Below are positions 55,074 to 64,000 of a stretch of DNA of 64,000 bases, piece by piece. This DNA is from Aphrocallistes beatrix. Lineage: Eukaryota; Porifera; Hexactinellida; Sceptrulophora; Aphrocallistidae. Both the position numbers and the translations under genes were made by a program. Under the pieces are notes generated by a model. The model made no database searches and had not been told where the DNA came from. It saw nothing but the letters and a program-made list of their open reading frames with translations. The stretch covers positions 3,619,925-3,683,924 of the forward strand of contig OY725488.1 of NCBI GenBank assembly GCA_963281255.1. The letters are read 5' to 3'. The stretch's first letter is position 1. The number at the start of each line of letters is the position of its first letter.

Positions 55074-55580
55074 TAATGCCTCACAGTAGACTGAAAATTA
55101 TGGACTAGGGATGAAGGGATGAAGTAGTAGCCGAATGGATTAAAACACGATTAGCCTAAAATCGTTAACCATGCAGAATATGTATTAAGAATGTATTACC
55201 AGCATATATAAACATGGTATCAAAGTACATATATCCGTTGGAAAAATTTCGATTAGTCATCATATCATTGCGGAACAGGTCACTCTAAGAACAATTTTAG
55301 CGATTTTCTAAGCTGTTTTAACCCTATTTCTAAATGGTATTAAGGTGTGATTTTGTGTAATACTAAGAGTGGTACGAGTTGATTTGAAAAATTTAGAATT
55401 TTTCAATGGAATGTTATTACATTCCTGCGTTGCTATGGTAAAGCATTTTGGTCAGTTTGGGCCATTTCGTGCAAACTGTAGTAACTAGATCTTCAAATTT
55501 GATCGTGTTTGATAGGCAATGGACTACTTCCTATTAGGTGATAATACGACTTGAACTTCTAAATTCAACGTGTTTTGAGT
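55074..55580. repeat. Fold-back family FB1, left-arm copy
   Basis: TGCCTCACAGTAGACTG, CCAGCATATATAAACATGGT, ATATCCGTTGGAAAAATTTC, TTACATTCCTGCGTTGCTAT and CTACTTCCTATTAGGTGATA follow the order of the FB1 left arm. The other arm is absent. Confidence 0.7.
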
Positions 55581-56547
55581 TATGGGTTGATTTTAAGAAC
55601 ACCCACACTTTATTAGTTCAGCGCAAGCTTTTTGTTGTGGAATGTTGTTGTGGAGGGGGCGAAGTGGAGTGTTTTTGTGGAGAGGCAGTAAGCCTCATAA
55701 AATAGGTAATTTGTGCGTTTTTGCAGCGAGATAAAATTGTAACGTTTATAGATAGGTAGGTATTTTAATAGAAAGTGAACATAGTACAGAAATTGATTTG
55801 TAGAGAAAAGTTACAATAATAGGACTTTCGGCTAATTTATAGTTTTCATCAGTTCTGTAAGGTGTGAGAGGTTGATAGTAAGAATGAAATCCGATGAATT
55901 GTATGGGTGCTGTTGTTAGGGAATGGTAAGAGTGACGATGCAAGTAATTTAAAGGAATGTAGATACGAACTGTGGATAAGACGAGTATTTTAATAGTGAG
56001 TTACGTTGCTAAGGAGCTAATCTAAGGCATTTTTGTATGAAACTGTGGAAACTAAGCTAATTTAAGGCATTTTTGTGAAACTAATCGAATCCAAGGAGTA
56101 ATTTAAGGCATTTTTAATAGGAAATTGTTGAAACTAGTAGAAACGGTGCTTTTAAGTTGCGAATATGGGAATCAGTGGCGAATCGAGGCATTTTTGATTG
56201 GGAATTGGTTGCTAAGGGACGAATTGTAGAATTTTGGCGAGAAATGGAATAAAAGTGGACGAAACGAGAAATTTTATGCAAAATATGGAAGAAACGAATG
56301 GAAATGGATCAAATGGAATGGAAATTAATGGAAACTAATGGAAACGGTTGCGAGTAGGGTTTAGGAATGGAATGTAGATAATTCGAGGATTCGATGAGCA
56401 TTTTAGGCCAGAAATTTAGAATAAGTGACGGTTAAGCAACGCTTTTAGGTAGGAAACGAAACACAGGAAAGGAAGCGCGCAGTCCAAGGCATCTTAGGGT
56501 CGGTTGATAGGCACGGGAGCGAGTAAAGATGCGTTTTAGACTGACGC
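55581..56547. other. Interval with repeated AAGGCATTTTT words
   Basis: AAGGCATTTTT or GAGGCATTTTT recurs at about 56025, 56062, 56107 and 56186 with GAAACTA-type words between; G content on this strand is high (many GGAAAT, GGAATGG). No frame or end structure. It may be the intron or untranslated part of the gene ending at 56946. Confidence 0.35.
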
Positions 56548-56946
56548 TTCACAGTAATTCTTTACAACATAACCAGCGGACTGGAAAGCGTTGATGAAGC
56601 AAGGATGGAATTATTCTGTCACGGGAACAAAACAATGGAGAAAATCCCACCTACTAAAGCAGCTCTTATACAGCACTCGAAACGTGCAGCATATCAAGCT
56701 GGTGTCTGGACCACTAGTGAACTGACAAAACAGGATAGGCCTAGCCCAGAGGATTGGGGCTGGAGTTGGGACAACGAAATCCTATCTTGGACTCCTGTTT
56801 GGACAACTCTACCTCTTGCTAGCAAAGCTTGCGCTGAACTAATGAAGTGTGGGTGCAAGAATAACAATGGTTGTGGTGCCAGATGTGGCTGTAAAAAGGC
56901 TAACTGGTCATGTACTGAACTCTGTAGTTGTAACTGTATGAATTAG
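56548..56946 (+). CDS. Terminal exon of an unrecognised CXC-type cysteine-rich protein
   Basis: The frame is open from about 56548 (VILYNITSGLESVDEARMEL, then FCHGNKTMEKIPPTKAALIQ HSKRAAYQAG) through WGWSWDNEILSWTPVWTTLP to a Cys-rich end: ELMKCGCKNNNGCGARCGCK and CTELCSCNC, stop at 56944-56946. The spacing CxCKxxxxCxxxCxCxxxxxxCxxxCxC resembles half of a tesmin/TSO1 CXC domain, which binds zinc and DNA. I recognise the PPTKAAL...QH.KRA.YQAG plus Cys-tail layout as the C-terminus of multicopy invertebrate proteins of unknown role. An upstream acceptor (CGCTTCACAG before 56551) is possible. No stop or shift is visible in the exon. Confidence 0.5.
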   Translation, partial: FTVILYNITSGLESVDEARMELFCHGNKTMEKIPPTKAALIQHSKRAAYQAGVWTTSELTKQDRPSPEDWGWSWDNEILSWTPVWTTLPLASKACAELMKCGCKNNNGCGARCGCKKANWSCTELCSCNCMN

Positions 56947-57497
56947 AGTTGTTTTGCTAAGCCACCTGAATGTATTCAGACATTTTTAAATTTTTAAACA
57001 TAGCAACGATATAGCAACAATGGAATGTTACCACATTCCATTCTCAAAAGTGGTCGGAATCTATTCGTGTGACCTATCAAATTGCATGAAATTCATTATA
57101 GATAAAGAATATCACCAATAATAAATGATTAGATTTGATTTAATGAAGTTAAATATTTTTTAAAAACACCCTAATTTTGGGAAAGGAGGCAGAATTAAAA
57201 ATAAAATTTTGACACGAAAAAATGATATTTGAACTTGGGGCCTATTAAAAAGTTAAAGTACTACATCTAAAGATGTCGTGAAAAAAATTTGGTGCTTTTG
57301 TCCAGGGTGTCCCCATTATTTCACTAAGCCACCTGACTAATAAGTAGATATTAAAAGAGAACCGAACCAAAATAGCAATTTAACACTCAATATAAGAAGT
57401 ATTAAAGGTCAAACTGTCTGTATATGAGTAAATTATTGTCCAACCTGGTTCATAAAGCTCTACAATTAATAAATAAATCTCTACATAGCCTTTACAC
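56947..57497. other. Interval without recognised gene
   Basis: Likely 3' flank of the preceding exon. A stretch near 57003-57060 (CAATGGAATGTTACCACATTCC) recalls the FB1 arm core. Nothing else supported. Confidence 0.3.
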
Positions 57498-58019
57498 CAG
57501 CGGTGGGCAACCTGGGGCCCGCGAGACAAAACTTGATGGCCCCATGACCTCTTTTCAAACTCTCTACAATGGGACCCGCATGTTAGTGATTGTTATACAA
57601 AATGGGCCCGCATAATTATTGTGAGAAATTGATACAAAATATAAATATATTTTCTGCCATCATAATAGAATTGAAGGACTCGATAACATGTATTTTAAAC
57701 TTAGATTAAATGTAAGTATAATATATGTTGTTATAGCTTCCATTGGTCTAGTGAGGCGACTTACTATAGTAGTACCACAAAGACCAATCAATATATGAAA
57801 TGACTAGTATTTTCCTCCTTCATATCTTAACTGCTAAATATCTTATGACATTTATATATAATTCGTATACTTTGTTGTAAGTTCTACGTAGTACATAATA
57901 TTAAAATCTAGCAGTGCTTGCCACGGCATAGTGATATAACCGTAGCAAGAACTGACTAATTTTGGGTCCTGCGAGACCCCAATTGTTGCCCAAACAGGTA
58001 ATAAGGTTACCCGCCACTG
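57498..58019. mobile_element. Non-autonomous hAT element, 522 bp
   Basis: Left CAGCGGTGGGCAACCTGGGG, CCCGCGAGAC; right complement CAGTGGCGGGTAACCTTATT with GGGTCTCGCAGGACCC inside. Flanking octamers CTTTACAC (57490-57497) and CCCTATAC (58020-58027) agree at 5 of 8. No transposase. Tip style is that of ZBED-type hATs. Confidence 0.65.
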
Positions 58020-58169
58020 CCCTATACAATATAATGCCTCACAGTAAATAACCAAGGATAGAGTAATAGCAGAATAGATTAATACACGATTAGCTTAAAA
58101 TCATTAACCGTTGAGAATAGACCTTAAGAAGTATGACCAGCATAAAGAAACATGGCATCAGAGGATATA

Positions 58170-59460
58170 CAGGGTGCGATTTAAGTTCTGTCCCATTTAC
58201 AATTACCTATAACTTTGCGAATAATCACTTTGTATCATTGAAAATTCACGTATAGCTTAGAGATCATGCTATAATACGAATTATTAAGCTATTCAATGTA
58301 TCCGCATTTGTTTTTAATTACAGCTTTTATTCTGCCTGGTAAAGTCCCTACGGCGGCACGTAAGACCTCTTGGGGAACTTTCGCCCATTCTGCTACCAAA
58401 TATCATTTCAAAGACTCAATATTTTAGTGAGATTTACTACAGGCATTTGTTTCGAGAATGGGCCAATCGAATAGCGAATGGGGTTTAGCTCTGGGCTGTA
58501 CGAAGTCTATTTATCATCACTGATGAACCCCGGAATATTGCTGCGAAGCCAATCTTGAGTACAATTTTCGGGATGGCCTTGAGCTCTAACTTGTTGGAAG
58601 ACGAAGGACCTCCCTTTTAATATTGTTTGCCGTAGGTTCTTCACAACCCGCTGTAAAATCAACTCACGGTGGGTGGGAGCATTGACTTTAACCCCACTGG
58701 GGACAAAAACCCGATGTGTCCGTCCACTAGCGGATATTCCAGGTCAAGCCATCACTGAGAGAGGCTTTTGCAACCTAGGGACATATCTGAACATCTCTTT
58801 ATTGCTACATGTCGTGAGTGATATTATTCTGTCATTTTGACTGTTAGAAACCTCGTGGATTGTGAAAATTTTCTCATCTGATAGCAGGATATTTTCCAGA
58901 CCACAAGTAGCGTGCCGACCAAGTTCTCCCTCACTTCTCAGTAATCTCTTTTCTTTAACCTGCTCACTAAGGAAATGGATCTTCTTTCTTTTATAACCTC
59001 GCATCCCTAAACAGATTTTCACAACTTTGCGGATTGAAAACTCGGAAACTTTGAGTTCTAGAGTCATTTTTCTCAGCGAACGCCGGGAATTTCGAAGAAT
59101 CCGCTCCCACACAGCCTTCTAGAGTTGAAGAACCCTTATTGATGGCGGACAACTACTTCTTGCCCTGTCCGCAGCTCCTCCGGTGCCCTTGTATCTCCTA
59201 ATAGTACGATGGACGAACTTTTGGCTGGTTTTAGGAAAATTCAACAATTTCATTATTTCTGCATGTGTCCCGCCGGTTTTGAATAATTAATAATTCCACA
59301 CGAATAAAATTTCGGAATCTGGTTATTTTGTGCAATTAAGTTAGATGTTTACAGTAAAGTGTCATTATAACCTAAAAATAGCATGTATAATAACTAATAC
59401 ACTGGTTATGCTTGGATTGGTAGTAGTCTAAATTGTGGACAGAACTTAAATCGCACCCTG
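58170..59460 (-). mobile_element. DD37D (maT-like) mariner relative, dead
   Basis: 1291 bp, inverted ends CAGGGTGCGATTTAAGTTCT with GTCC after, and the right complement the same; TA at 58168-58169 and 59461-59462. The uninterrupted FB1 sequence confirms the insertion point. Confidence 0.9.
58441..59112 (-). pseudogene. DD37D-type transposase with lost catalytic residues
   Basis: Main frame 59112-58744: RRSLRKMTLELKVSEFSIRK, GMRGYKRKKIHFLSEQVKEK, LLSDEKIFTIHE (first Asp kept), YVPRLQKPLSVMA and then TGA where Trp is expected. The frame continues beyond it: PGISASGRTHRVFVPSGVKV, SFVFQQVRAQGHPE, where QQD would be expected and the Asp is Val, and, after another stop, YSPELNPIRYSI, where the final Asp is Arg. 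The distance between these two positions is 37, hence DD37D. Two catalytic residues and two stops are gone. Confidence 0.75.
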
Positions 59461-59495
59461 TATATCCGTTGTCAAAATTTCGATTGGTCATCATA

Positions 59496-60572
59496 CCGGA
59501 TGGGCCAAAATAAACAGAACCCAAGTAATTTCGAGTTCACTATTCCTATATTTTTAAATAAATTTTAGAATATGGTAGAGATATACCCTAGGAGCATTTT
59601 TGGCAAGCAGTGGACAACAGAGAAGAGGATCTATTGTGTCAAGTTATACTAAAAGTTATCTCTTAAACTTCTATACAGAAAAAATTTCGCAAAACTCGTA
59701 TACAGCTACACCAGAATATGATATCACTACTACTTACAAAGTGAAGAGATCTGGAATGGCGAACTGGTTACTGGCTAAGATTGAGGCTTCAAAGATTTTG
59801 AATCACCTATGGACAACGTATGAGGCTCATTTTGATCTAAATGGGCAGGTGAATTCTAAAAACAACGTCTCCTGGGGTTCAGAACGTTCAACAGAAGTTA
59901 CAGAAAAAACCTCTCCATTCTCAGAAGCATACAGTTTGGGCAGCGTTCTCAATGAAGGGGGTCGTTGGTCCGCTGTTCTTCGAGGAGAGTGGAAAGACAG
60001 TGACGATTAACACCGACCGTTATCTCAAGATTATTCAGGTCTTTTGGAAGGAACTTGAAGAGAACTACAGAGGATACCTAGCCAAGTTCTGGTTTCAACA
60101 AGATGCAGCAACCCCTGATATTTCCAACAAAAGCATGGAATGGATCAAGAACCACTTTGGAAGCCAAGTGATCAGCCGGAGAAGTGAACATGAGTGGGCC
60201 CCTACTCGCCGGGTCTCAGTACTCCAGATTTTGATCTCTGGGGATTCCTGAAGGACAGAGTGTATGCTACAAAGCCCAGGATACGCACTGAACTCAAAAC
60301 GAAGATCCAGGAGGAGATAAGAAACATCTCAAGGACAACTTCCAAATCTGTGATGGAGAACTTTGTTCTTCGAATGAAGAATGCACAAATCTAAATGGAA
60401 ACCATCTCGAACATATTCTATGGATAAAAAACTACTTGAGTTAAGATATTATAGACTTGTATTACGATTTTTAAAACTTTAAAGTAAATAATAGAGAAAT
60501 GTTGATGCTGTACTGTCTAAAGTTGAGAAATAGTACCTTTGTTACGGGGTCTGGTTTTTTTTGCCCACTCGG
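59496..60572 (+). mobile_element. DD41D (rosa-like) element, dead
   Basis: 1077 bp; left CCGGATGGGCCAAAATAAAC, right complement CCGAGTGGGCAAAAAAAACC; TA at 59494-59495 and 60573-60574. The uninterrupted FB1 arm again confirms the site. Shorter than a full element: the N-terminal half of the gene is reduced. Confidence 0.85.
59600..60394 (+). pseudogene. DD41D-type transposase, frameshifted
   Basis: Blocks in alternating frames: TTYEAHFDLNGQVNSKNNV, where SDEAHF is usual so the first Asp is Tyr; MKGVVGPLFFEESGKTVTI and NTDRYLKIIQVFWKELE; KFWFQQDAATPDISNK with the second Asp; SQVISRRSEHEW; and, in the next frame, SPGLSTPDFDLWGFLKDRVY with the third Asp. Counting across the shift gives 41 residues between the last two Asp. 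The C-terminus ends KSVMENFVLRMKNAQI at 60394. At least two shifts and the missing first Asp make it inactive. Confidence 0.75.
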
Positions 60573-60917
60573 TATCATTGCGAAACAGGTAATTTTAAAC
60601 ACCATTTTGGCGGGTTTCTGAGCTATTTTAGCCATACTTCTGAATATTATTAATGTATGATTTATATGTAGAAACAAGATTAGTAGTAGTAATTTTGCAA
60701 AATTTATAATTTTCAATGGTTGTTGTTACATTCCTACGTTGCTATTGTTTTTGTTCAGTTTAAGCCAAGTCCTGCAAACTGTAATAACTAGGTCTTCAAA
60801 TTTGATCGTTTGATATGCAATAGGCTAATTACTATCAGGTGATAATACAAATCGAACTTATATTCATAGACTATTAAGTTATCCAGCAATTTAGCATTTT
60901 GGACGAGTGTTATCTTA

Positions 60918-61763
60918 GCGACGGATTCAAAATCCTCACTAAAACGCAAATAACTCAAAAAGTATGCGTTCTATGTTAAAAATAATTATACCAGTGTAAA
61001 GAAGAGCATTTGGGGATTTCATAAAACGCCTCAAATGTGTCAAATTTCCTAAGGTAACTTAGCATTTTGAAAGTGAATTCTTGTCTCAGTTTTTTGTGAA
61101 TATCTCTGAAAGTAATTAGAAGAAATAGTTTTCCTTTGAATGACACTTATTTCTCAAAATGGGTATTGCGCATTTTAAATTTCAAACAAAAATATTAACT
61201 TTTGAGAAAATTATTAACGTTTAAATTTTTGCATTATAAATCCCATTAAAGTTTCAGCGACGGATTCAAAATCCTCACTAAACGCAAATAACTCAAAAAG
61301 TATGCGTTCTATGTTAAAAATAATTATACCAGTGTAAAGAAGAGCATTTGGGTATTTCATAAAACGCCTCAAATGTGTCAAATTTCCTAAGGTGACTTAG
61401 CATTTTGAAAGTGAATTCTTGTCTCAGTTTTTTGTGAATATCTCTGAAAGTAATTGGAAGAAATAGTTTTCCTTTGGATGACACATATTTCTCAAAATGG
61501 GTATTGCGCATTTTAAATTTCAAACAAAAATATTAACTTTTGAGAAAATTATTAACGTTTGAATTTTTGCATTATAAATCCCATTAAAGTTTCAGCGACG
61601 GATTCAAAATCCTCACTAAAACGCAAATAACTCAAAAAGTATGCGTTCTATGTTAAAAATAATTACACCAGTGTAAAGAAGAGCATTTGGGTATTTCATA
61701 AAACGCCTCAAATGTGTCAAATTTCCTAAGGTGACTTAGCATTTTGATAGTGAATTCTTGTCT
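60918..61763. repeat. Tandem repeat, 338-339-bp period, about 2.5 copies
   Basis: GCGACGGATTCAAAATCCTC starts at 60918, 61257 and 61595. Units are nearly identical (a few substitutions, one deleted A). The third stops at TCTTGTCTCGAG. A diverged relative is at 18700-18990. Confidence 0.95.
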
Positions 61764-62651
61764 CGAGTTAAAAGTAAGGTTATCAATTAGAATCAATAAC
61801 TTGTATTTTTCATTAATTTGTAATAATAATATTGGTCATTACATCAAAGCACTACTATGTCAGTTATTATTCAGTACCTTCCATGTTTACCTAAGATATT
61901 GAGTGATGAAGACATTCTTATGCAGTGTAAATCAAATCAATGTCTTAAAACCATACTACAGCTAATTGTGACTACAACAAATAAATAGAGTTCTAATTGC
62001 GATAAATTGGATCGTATTGTTCTTAGCAATAATTAATAATATTGGTCATCGCATCAAAGCACTACTATGTCAGTTATTATTCAGTAGCTTCATGTTTACG
62101 TAAGATGTTGAGTATAAGCTTACTACTACTATAGTATATATAGAATATCTCGCAAATTCTTGGAATATTTCAATTCTGATCATTTTTAGCTTCCACAATA
62201 TTTTTCGACATTTTCTTTGAAGAGCAATTATTTTCAAGTTTCAACCCAGGTAAACCGTTAATTAGAATTGAAAATTATTAATTAATGTACTCCCCCAATA
62301 ATCCACTACCGTGTATTTTTACGAACCCCGGTGATTATTTAAAACCTGCAATTATTAATTATTTAACACCATATAACACATGACATATTTATCTCATTGG
62401 CTGTTCTAAATCAAACAAATCTACTTACATACGTTTTGTATGCAGTAAGCTTACAAATATGTGTTACAAATACAATGTTTCCATATGATTCCAACCGGAG
62501 TGTATTTAACCTGACAATTTTACGAGACCCGCCGATTGTTCATCGAGATTTTAGTCAATATGATATCTTAATGAAAAGTAATTGAGTGTTTGTTGACGGA
62601 AGACTATTTATATATAATACATCTTATTTAGTAATATACAAGATTCAATCC
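61764..62651. other. Interval with an 85-bp direct repeat
   Basis: AATAATATTGGTCATTACAT ... CAAAGCACTACTATGTCAGT at about 61826-61915 recurs at 62034-62118 with a few changes, about 208 bp apart. An open frame at 62397-62585 (MAVLNQTNLLTYVLYAVSLQ, weakly hydrophobic) has no recognised family. Confidence 0.5.
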
Positions 62652-63083
62652 ATGGCTTCTCCTGATGAATTCACCCGTGCCCTTCTTCAGTTGGGATACA
62701 GGGATTTCGGGACCGTGAAACTTGCTCTGGACAAAGGATGTAGGAGTAGTCCGAAGTCTATCTGGGGGAAATTATCAACTCTAATATTTGGGAAAAACAA
62801 AGACTCAAAGCGCAATTCCCTCTCGATCAAATGGAGAATGAACCGAGCTAACTTTCAGCAGCTCGTTAAATCAGGACTTGAAAAAGTTACTCCCAGCAAC
62901 AGTAGTAAGCCCATTACTAGCTATTCTGATATTCCCTGTTTGGCCATCGAACACATCTCTCCTAAATTAGAATCAGCTCCTTATTATAATGATAGTTTAG
63001 ATCTCAGTAGTAATAGGTTTCGTGAATTAGTTTTTAGTAGTAATAGGTTTCGTAAATTAGATTTTAGTATTAGTAGTTTATAG
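62652..63083 (+). CDS. Unrecognised protein, first part of a larger coding region
   Basis: From ATG 62652: MASPDEFTRALLQLGYRDFG, KLALDKGCRSSPKSIWGKLS, IKWRMNRANFQQLVKSGLEK, then Ser-rich sequence with two tandem copies of a 10-residue SSNRFRELVF / SSNRFRKLDF unit, and a TAG at 63081-63083. The same frame continues beyond that stop (VVFDDQFLALLASGCRDPGL) to 63270. The next piece of coding character is 63239-63469 in another frame. I do not recognise the family. The basic, helix-rich start could bind nucleic acid. Probably one decayed or intron-split gene with the two entries that follow. Confidence 0.4.
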   Translation: MASPDEFTRALLQLGYRDFGTVKLALDKGCRSSPKSIWGKLSTLIFGKNKDSKRNSLSIKWRMNRANFQQLVKSGLEKVTPSNSSKPITSYSDIPCLAIEHISPKLESAPYYNDSLDLSSNRFRELVFSSNRFRKLDFSISSL

Positions 63084-63238
63084 AGAGTAGTGTTTGATGA
63101 CCAATTTTTAGCATTGTTGGCATCTGGTTGTAGAGATCCTGGCCTCCATAGTATGAGGATTGCAATGGCTTCATCCCCTCCTCATTCAGGGACCACTGAT
63201 ACTCACCATTGGACCTACGCTAACTGCGATAATCTGTT

Positions 63239-63469
63239 ATGGTTGAGTGCAGTCAATTTTTTGGCTTAGACTGCCCCTATATTAATGGCGAGTTTATTCT
63301 AGTGAATGATGAACTCTACGAAAGTTCCCATAAGTTTAGCGATCTTTTGTTCGAAAATTTTGAACATGTTAGTTTAGTTAAGGGAAATAATAGTCTACTA
63401 ACTGCCTGGGTATTGGTTGAAAAAATACGTTGTCAAGTGTTGGAACTTTTTGACAATCCTATATATTAA
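63239..63469 (+). CDS. Unrecognised coding piece, middle part
   Basis: Frame reads MVECSQFFGLDCPYINGEFI, LVNDELYESSHKFSDLLFEN and LVEKIRCQVLELFDNPIY, then TAA. Codon composition is protein-like and it overlaps the end of the preceding frame and abuts the next, so it is best seen as the middle of one gene with two frame changes. No domain recognised. Confidence 0.35.
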   Translation: MVECSQFFGLDCPYINGEFILVNDELYESSHKFSDLLFENFEHVSLVKGNNSLLTAWVLVEKIRCQVLELFDNPIY

Positions 63470-64000
63470 TTCCTGTTGAAAAACTAGAATTGTTAGTTAA
63501 TTTTATCATGTCAGCACGAGATAATTTGTGCTTATTAACATCTTTTCATTTATCACTTACTGAACTGATTAAGTGTAATTCTTCTGTTTTCCAACCAACC
63601 TCGCTGCCTACTGATTTGAGTCCAGCTGCAGATATATTGGATATAACACCAGATATTAATGTTATATCCAATATATCTGCAGGTCCTGAATTGTTTGTAA
63701 CACTAGGAGATGATGCTGTCGTCAATGAAATTATTGTTGAAGACGAATTAATTTGCAATGAAAATCGAGGTGAATTTTTAATTGGCTTAGATGAATGGAA
63801 TAAGGTTTGCCATATTAAGGGCGATTCAGTCATATTTTCAAAAGACTGGACTAACTTGTTTAATTCCAAATTAGAAGGAATTGTTATATGCGTACTTAGT
63901 TTTAAATACAAAAGAATTAATAAGCTGAATAGTAGGAAAAATAATAACTGTTTTTTCAGAGCGAAAGCTGAATGTAAATTCAAAAACTGCCTCAAGTATA
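63454..64000 (+). CDS. Unrecognised protein, 3' part, open at the right edge
   Basis: Open for about 180 codons with no stop before the window ends; the first ATG is at 63508 (MSARDNLCLLTSFHLSLTEL). It includes an acidic middle (GDDAVVNEIIVEDELICNE), GLDEWNKVCHIKGDSVIFSK DWTNLF and a Cys-bearing end FFRAKAECKFKNCLKY. The CKFxxC pattern after FRA.A suggests a zinc-finger-like fold, which is inference. The hairpin 63626-63682 lies inside and adds 19 codons in frame. The frame begins right where the preceding one stops, so a single indel near 63460 may separate them. Confidence 0.5.
63626..63682. repeat. Perfect hairpin within the open frame
   Basis: 22-bp arm CTGCAGATATATTGGATATAAC (first 20 shown elsewhere as CTGCAGATATATTGGATATA), 13-base loop ACCAGATATTAAT, perfect complement. 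Total 57 bp, a multiple of three. Confidence 0.95.

Larger units (their letters stand above)
58031..60890. repeat. Fold-back family FB1, left arm split by two transposons
   Basis: Arm pieces: 58031-58169 (TGCCTCACAGTAAATAACC), 59461-59495 (TATCCGTTGTCAAAATTTCG) and 60573-60890 (TCATTGCGAAACAGGT, TTACATTCCTACGTTGCTAT). Removing 58170-59460 and 59496-60572 restores the order seen at 55074-55580. Confidence 0.8.

Overview
This is AT-rich nuclear DNA from an animal, most likely an arthropod and plausibly a crustacean. The support is an intron-split exon of a novel-type protein kinase C and a very dense mixture of animal DNA transposons (mariner, Tc1, DD37D and DD41D relatives, hAT, P element, MULE, PIF-Harbinger, piggyBac-type and pogo-type MITEs). 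There are no bacterial genes or operons, and the species cannot be fixed from the sequence. Nearly everything recognisable is mobile or repeated DNA. The only convincing host-gene piece is the PKC exon on the minus strand at 7582-7888.

The dominant component is a short, non-coding, GC-tipped interspersed repeat of about 530-545 bp, called HLF here. It occurs in at least 13 copies plus stubs, on both strands. On the strand where it starts TCCTTACTATT it ends in a GC-rich hairpin and CTTG. In clear copies it sits between an A and a T without a target duplication. One copy interrupts a P-element transposase gene at 49229/49760, and removing it restores the reading frame exactly. It looks like a non-autonomous Helitron-like family, although its 3' end is not the textbook CTRR. 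Its AT microsatellite near one end has repeatedly served as a landing site for TA-specific elements.

Layout. 1-7 kb: end of a Tc1-like element, pogo/Tigger-type MITEs, HLF copies A-D and a fold-back MITE. 7-12 kb: the PKC exon, HLF copy E, a hAT-type end and a Harbinger-like element with a decayed Myb-like gene. 12-20 kb: a Tc1-like element nested in HLF copy F, then a nearly intact gene of an uncharacterised repeat-encoded family (14.5-16.4 kb), a second fold-back MITE and a mariner relic. 20-31 kb: HLF copies G and H, an OTU-protease fragment, an intact mariner (24910-26220) and a frameshifted mariner (29845-31168). 31-40 kb: HLF copies I and J, nested inverted repeats, a ZMYM/hAT-type pseudogene and a 0.97-kb palindrome. 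40-48 kb: a hAT element carrying a second intact mariner (40532-41832), a Ty3/gypsy pol remnant, and a MULE containing a hAT that itself contains a pogo-type MITE. 48-55 kb: a P-element pseudogene with HLF copy L, then HLF copy M whose microsatellite is filled by a 1.04-kb palindrome, a 0.70-kb palindrome-tipped element and a DD41D-like deletion derivative, followed by about 110 perfect TAAA units. 55-64 kb: repeat arms split by DD37D and DD41D-type elements, a cysteine-rich terminal exon, a 338-bp tandem repeat and an unrecognised coding region that runs off the right edge.

There is no operon-like co-operation between genes here. The relations that matter are insertion order and shared target preference (TA, TTAA, A|T, 8-bp hAT duplications). 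Two mariner copies with complete reading frames and paired ends are the only candidates for presently functional transposition genes.
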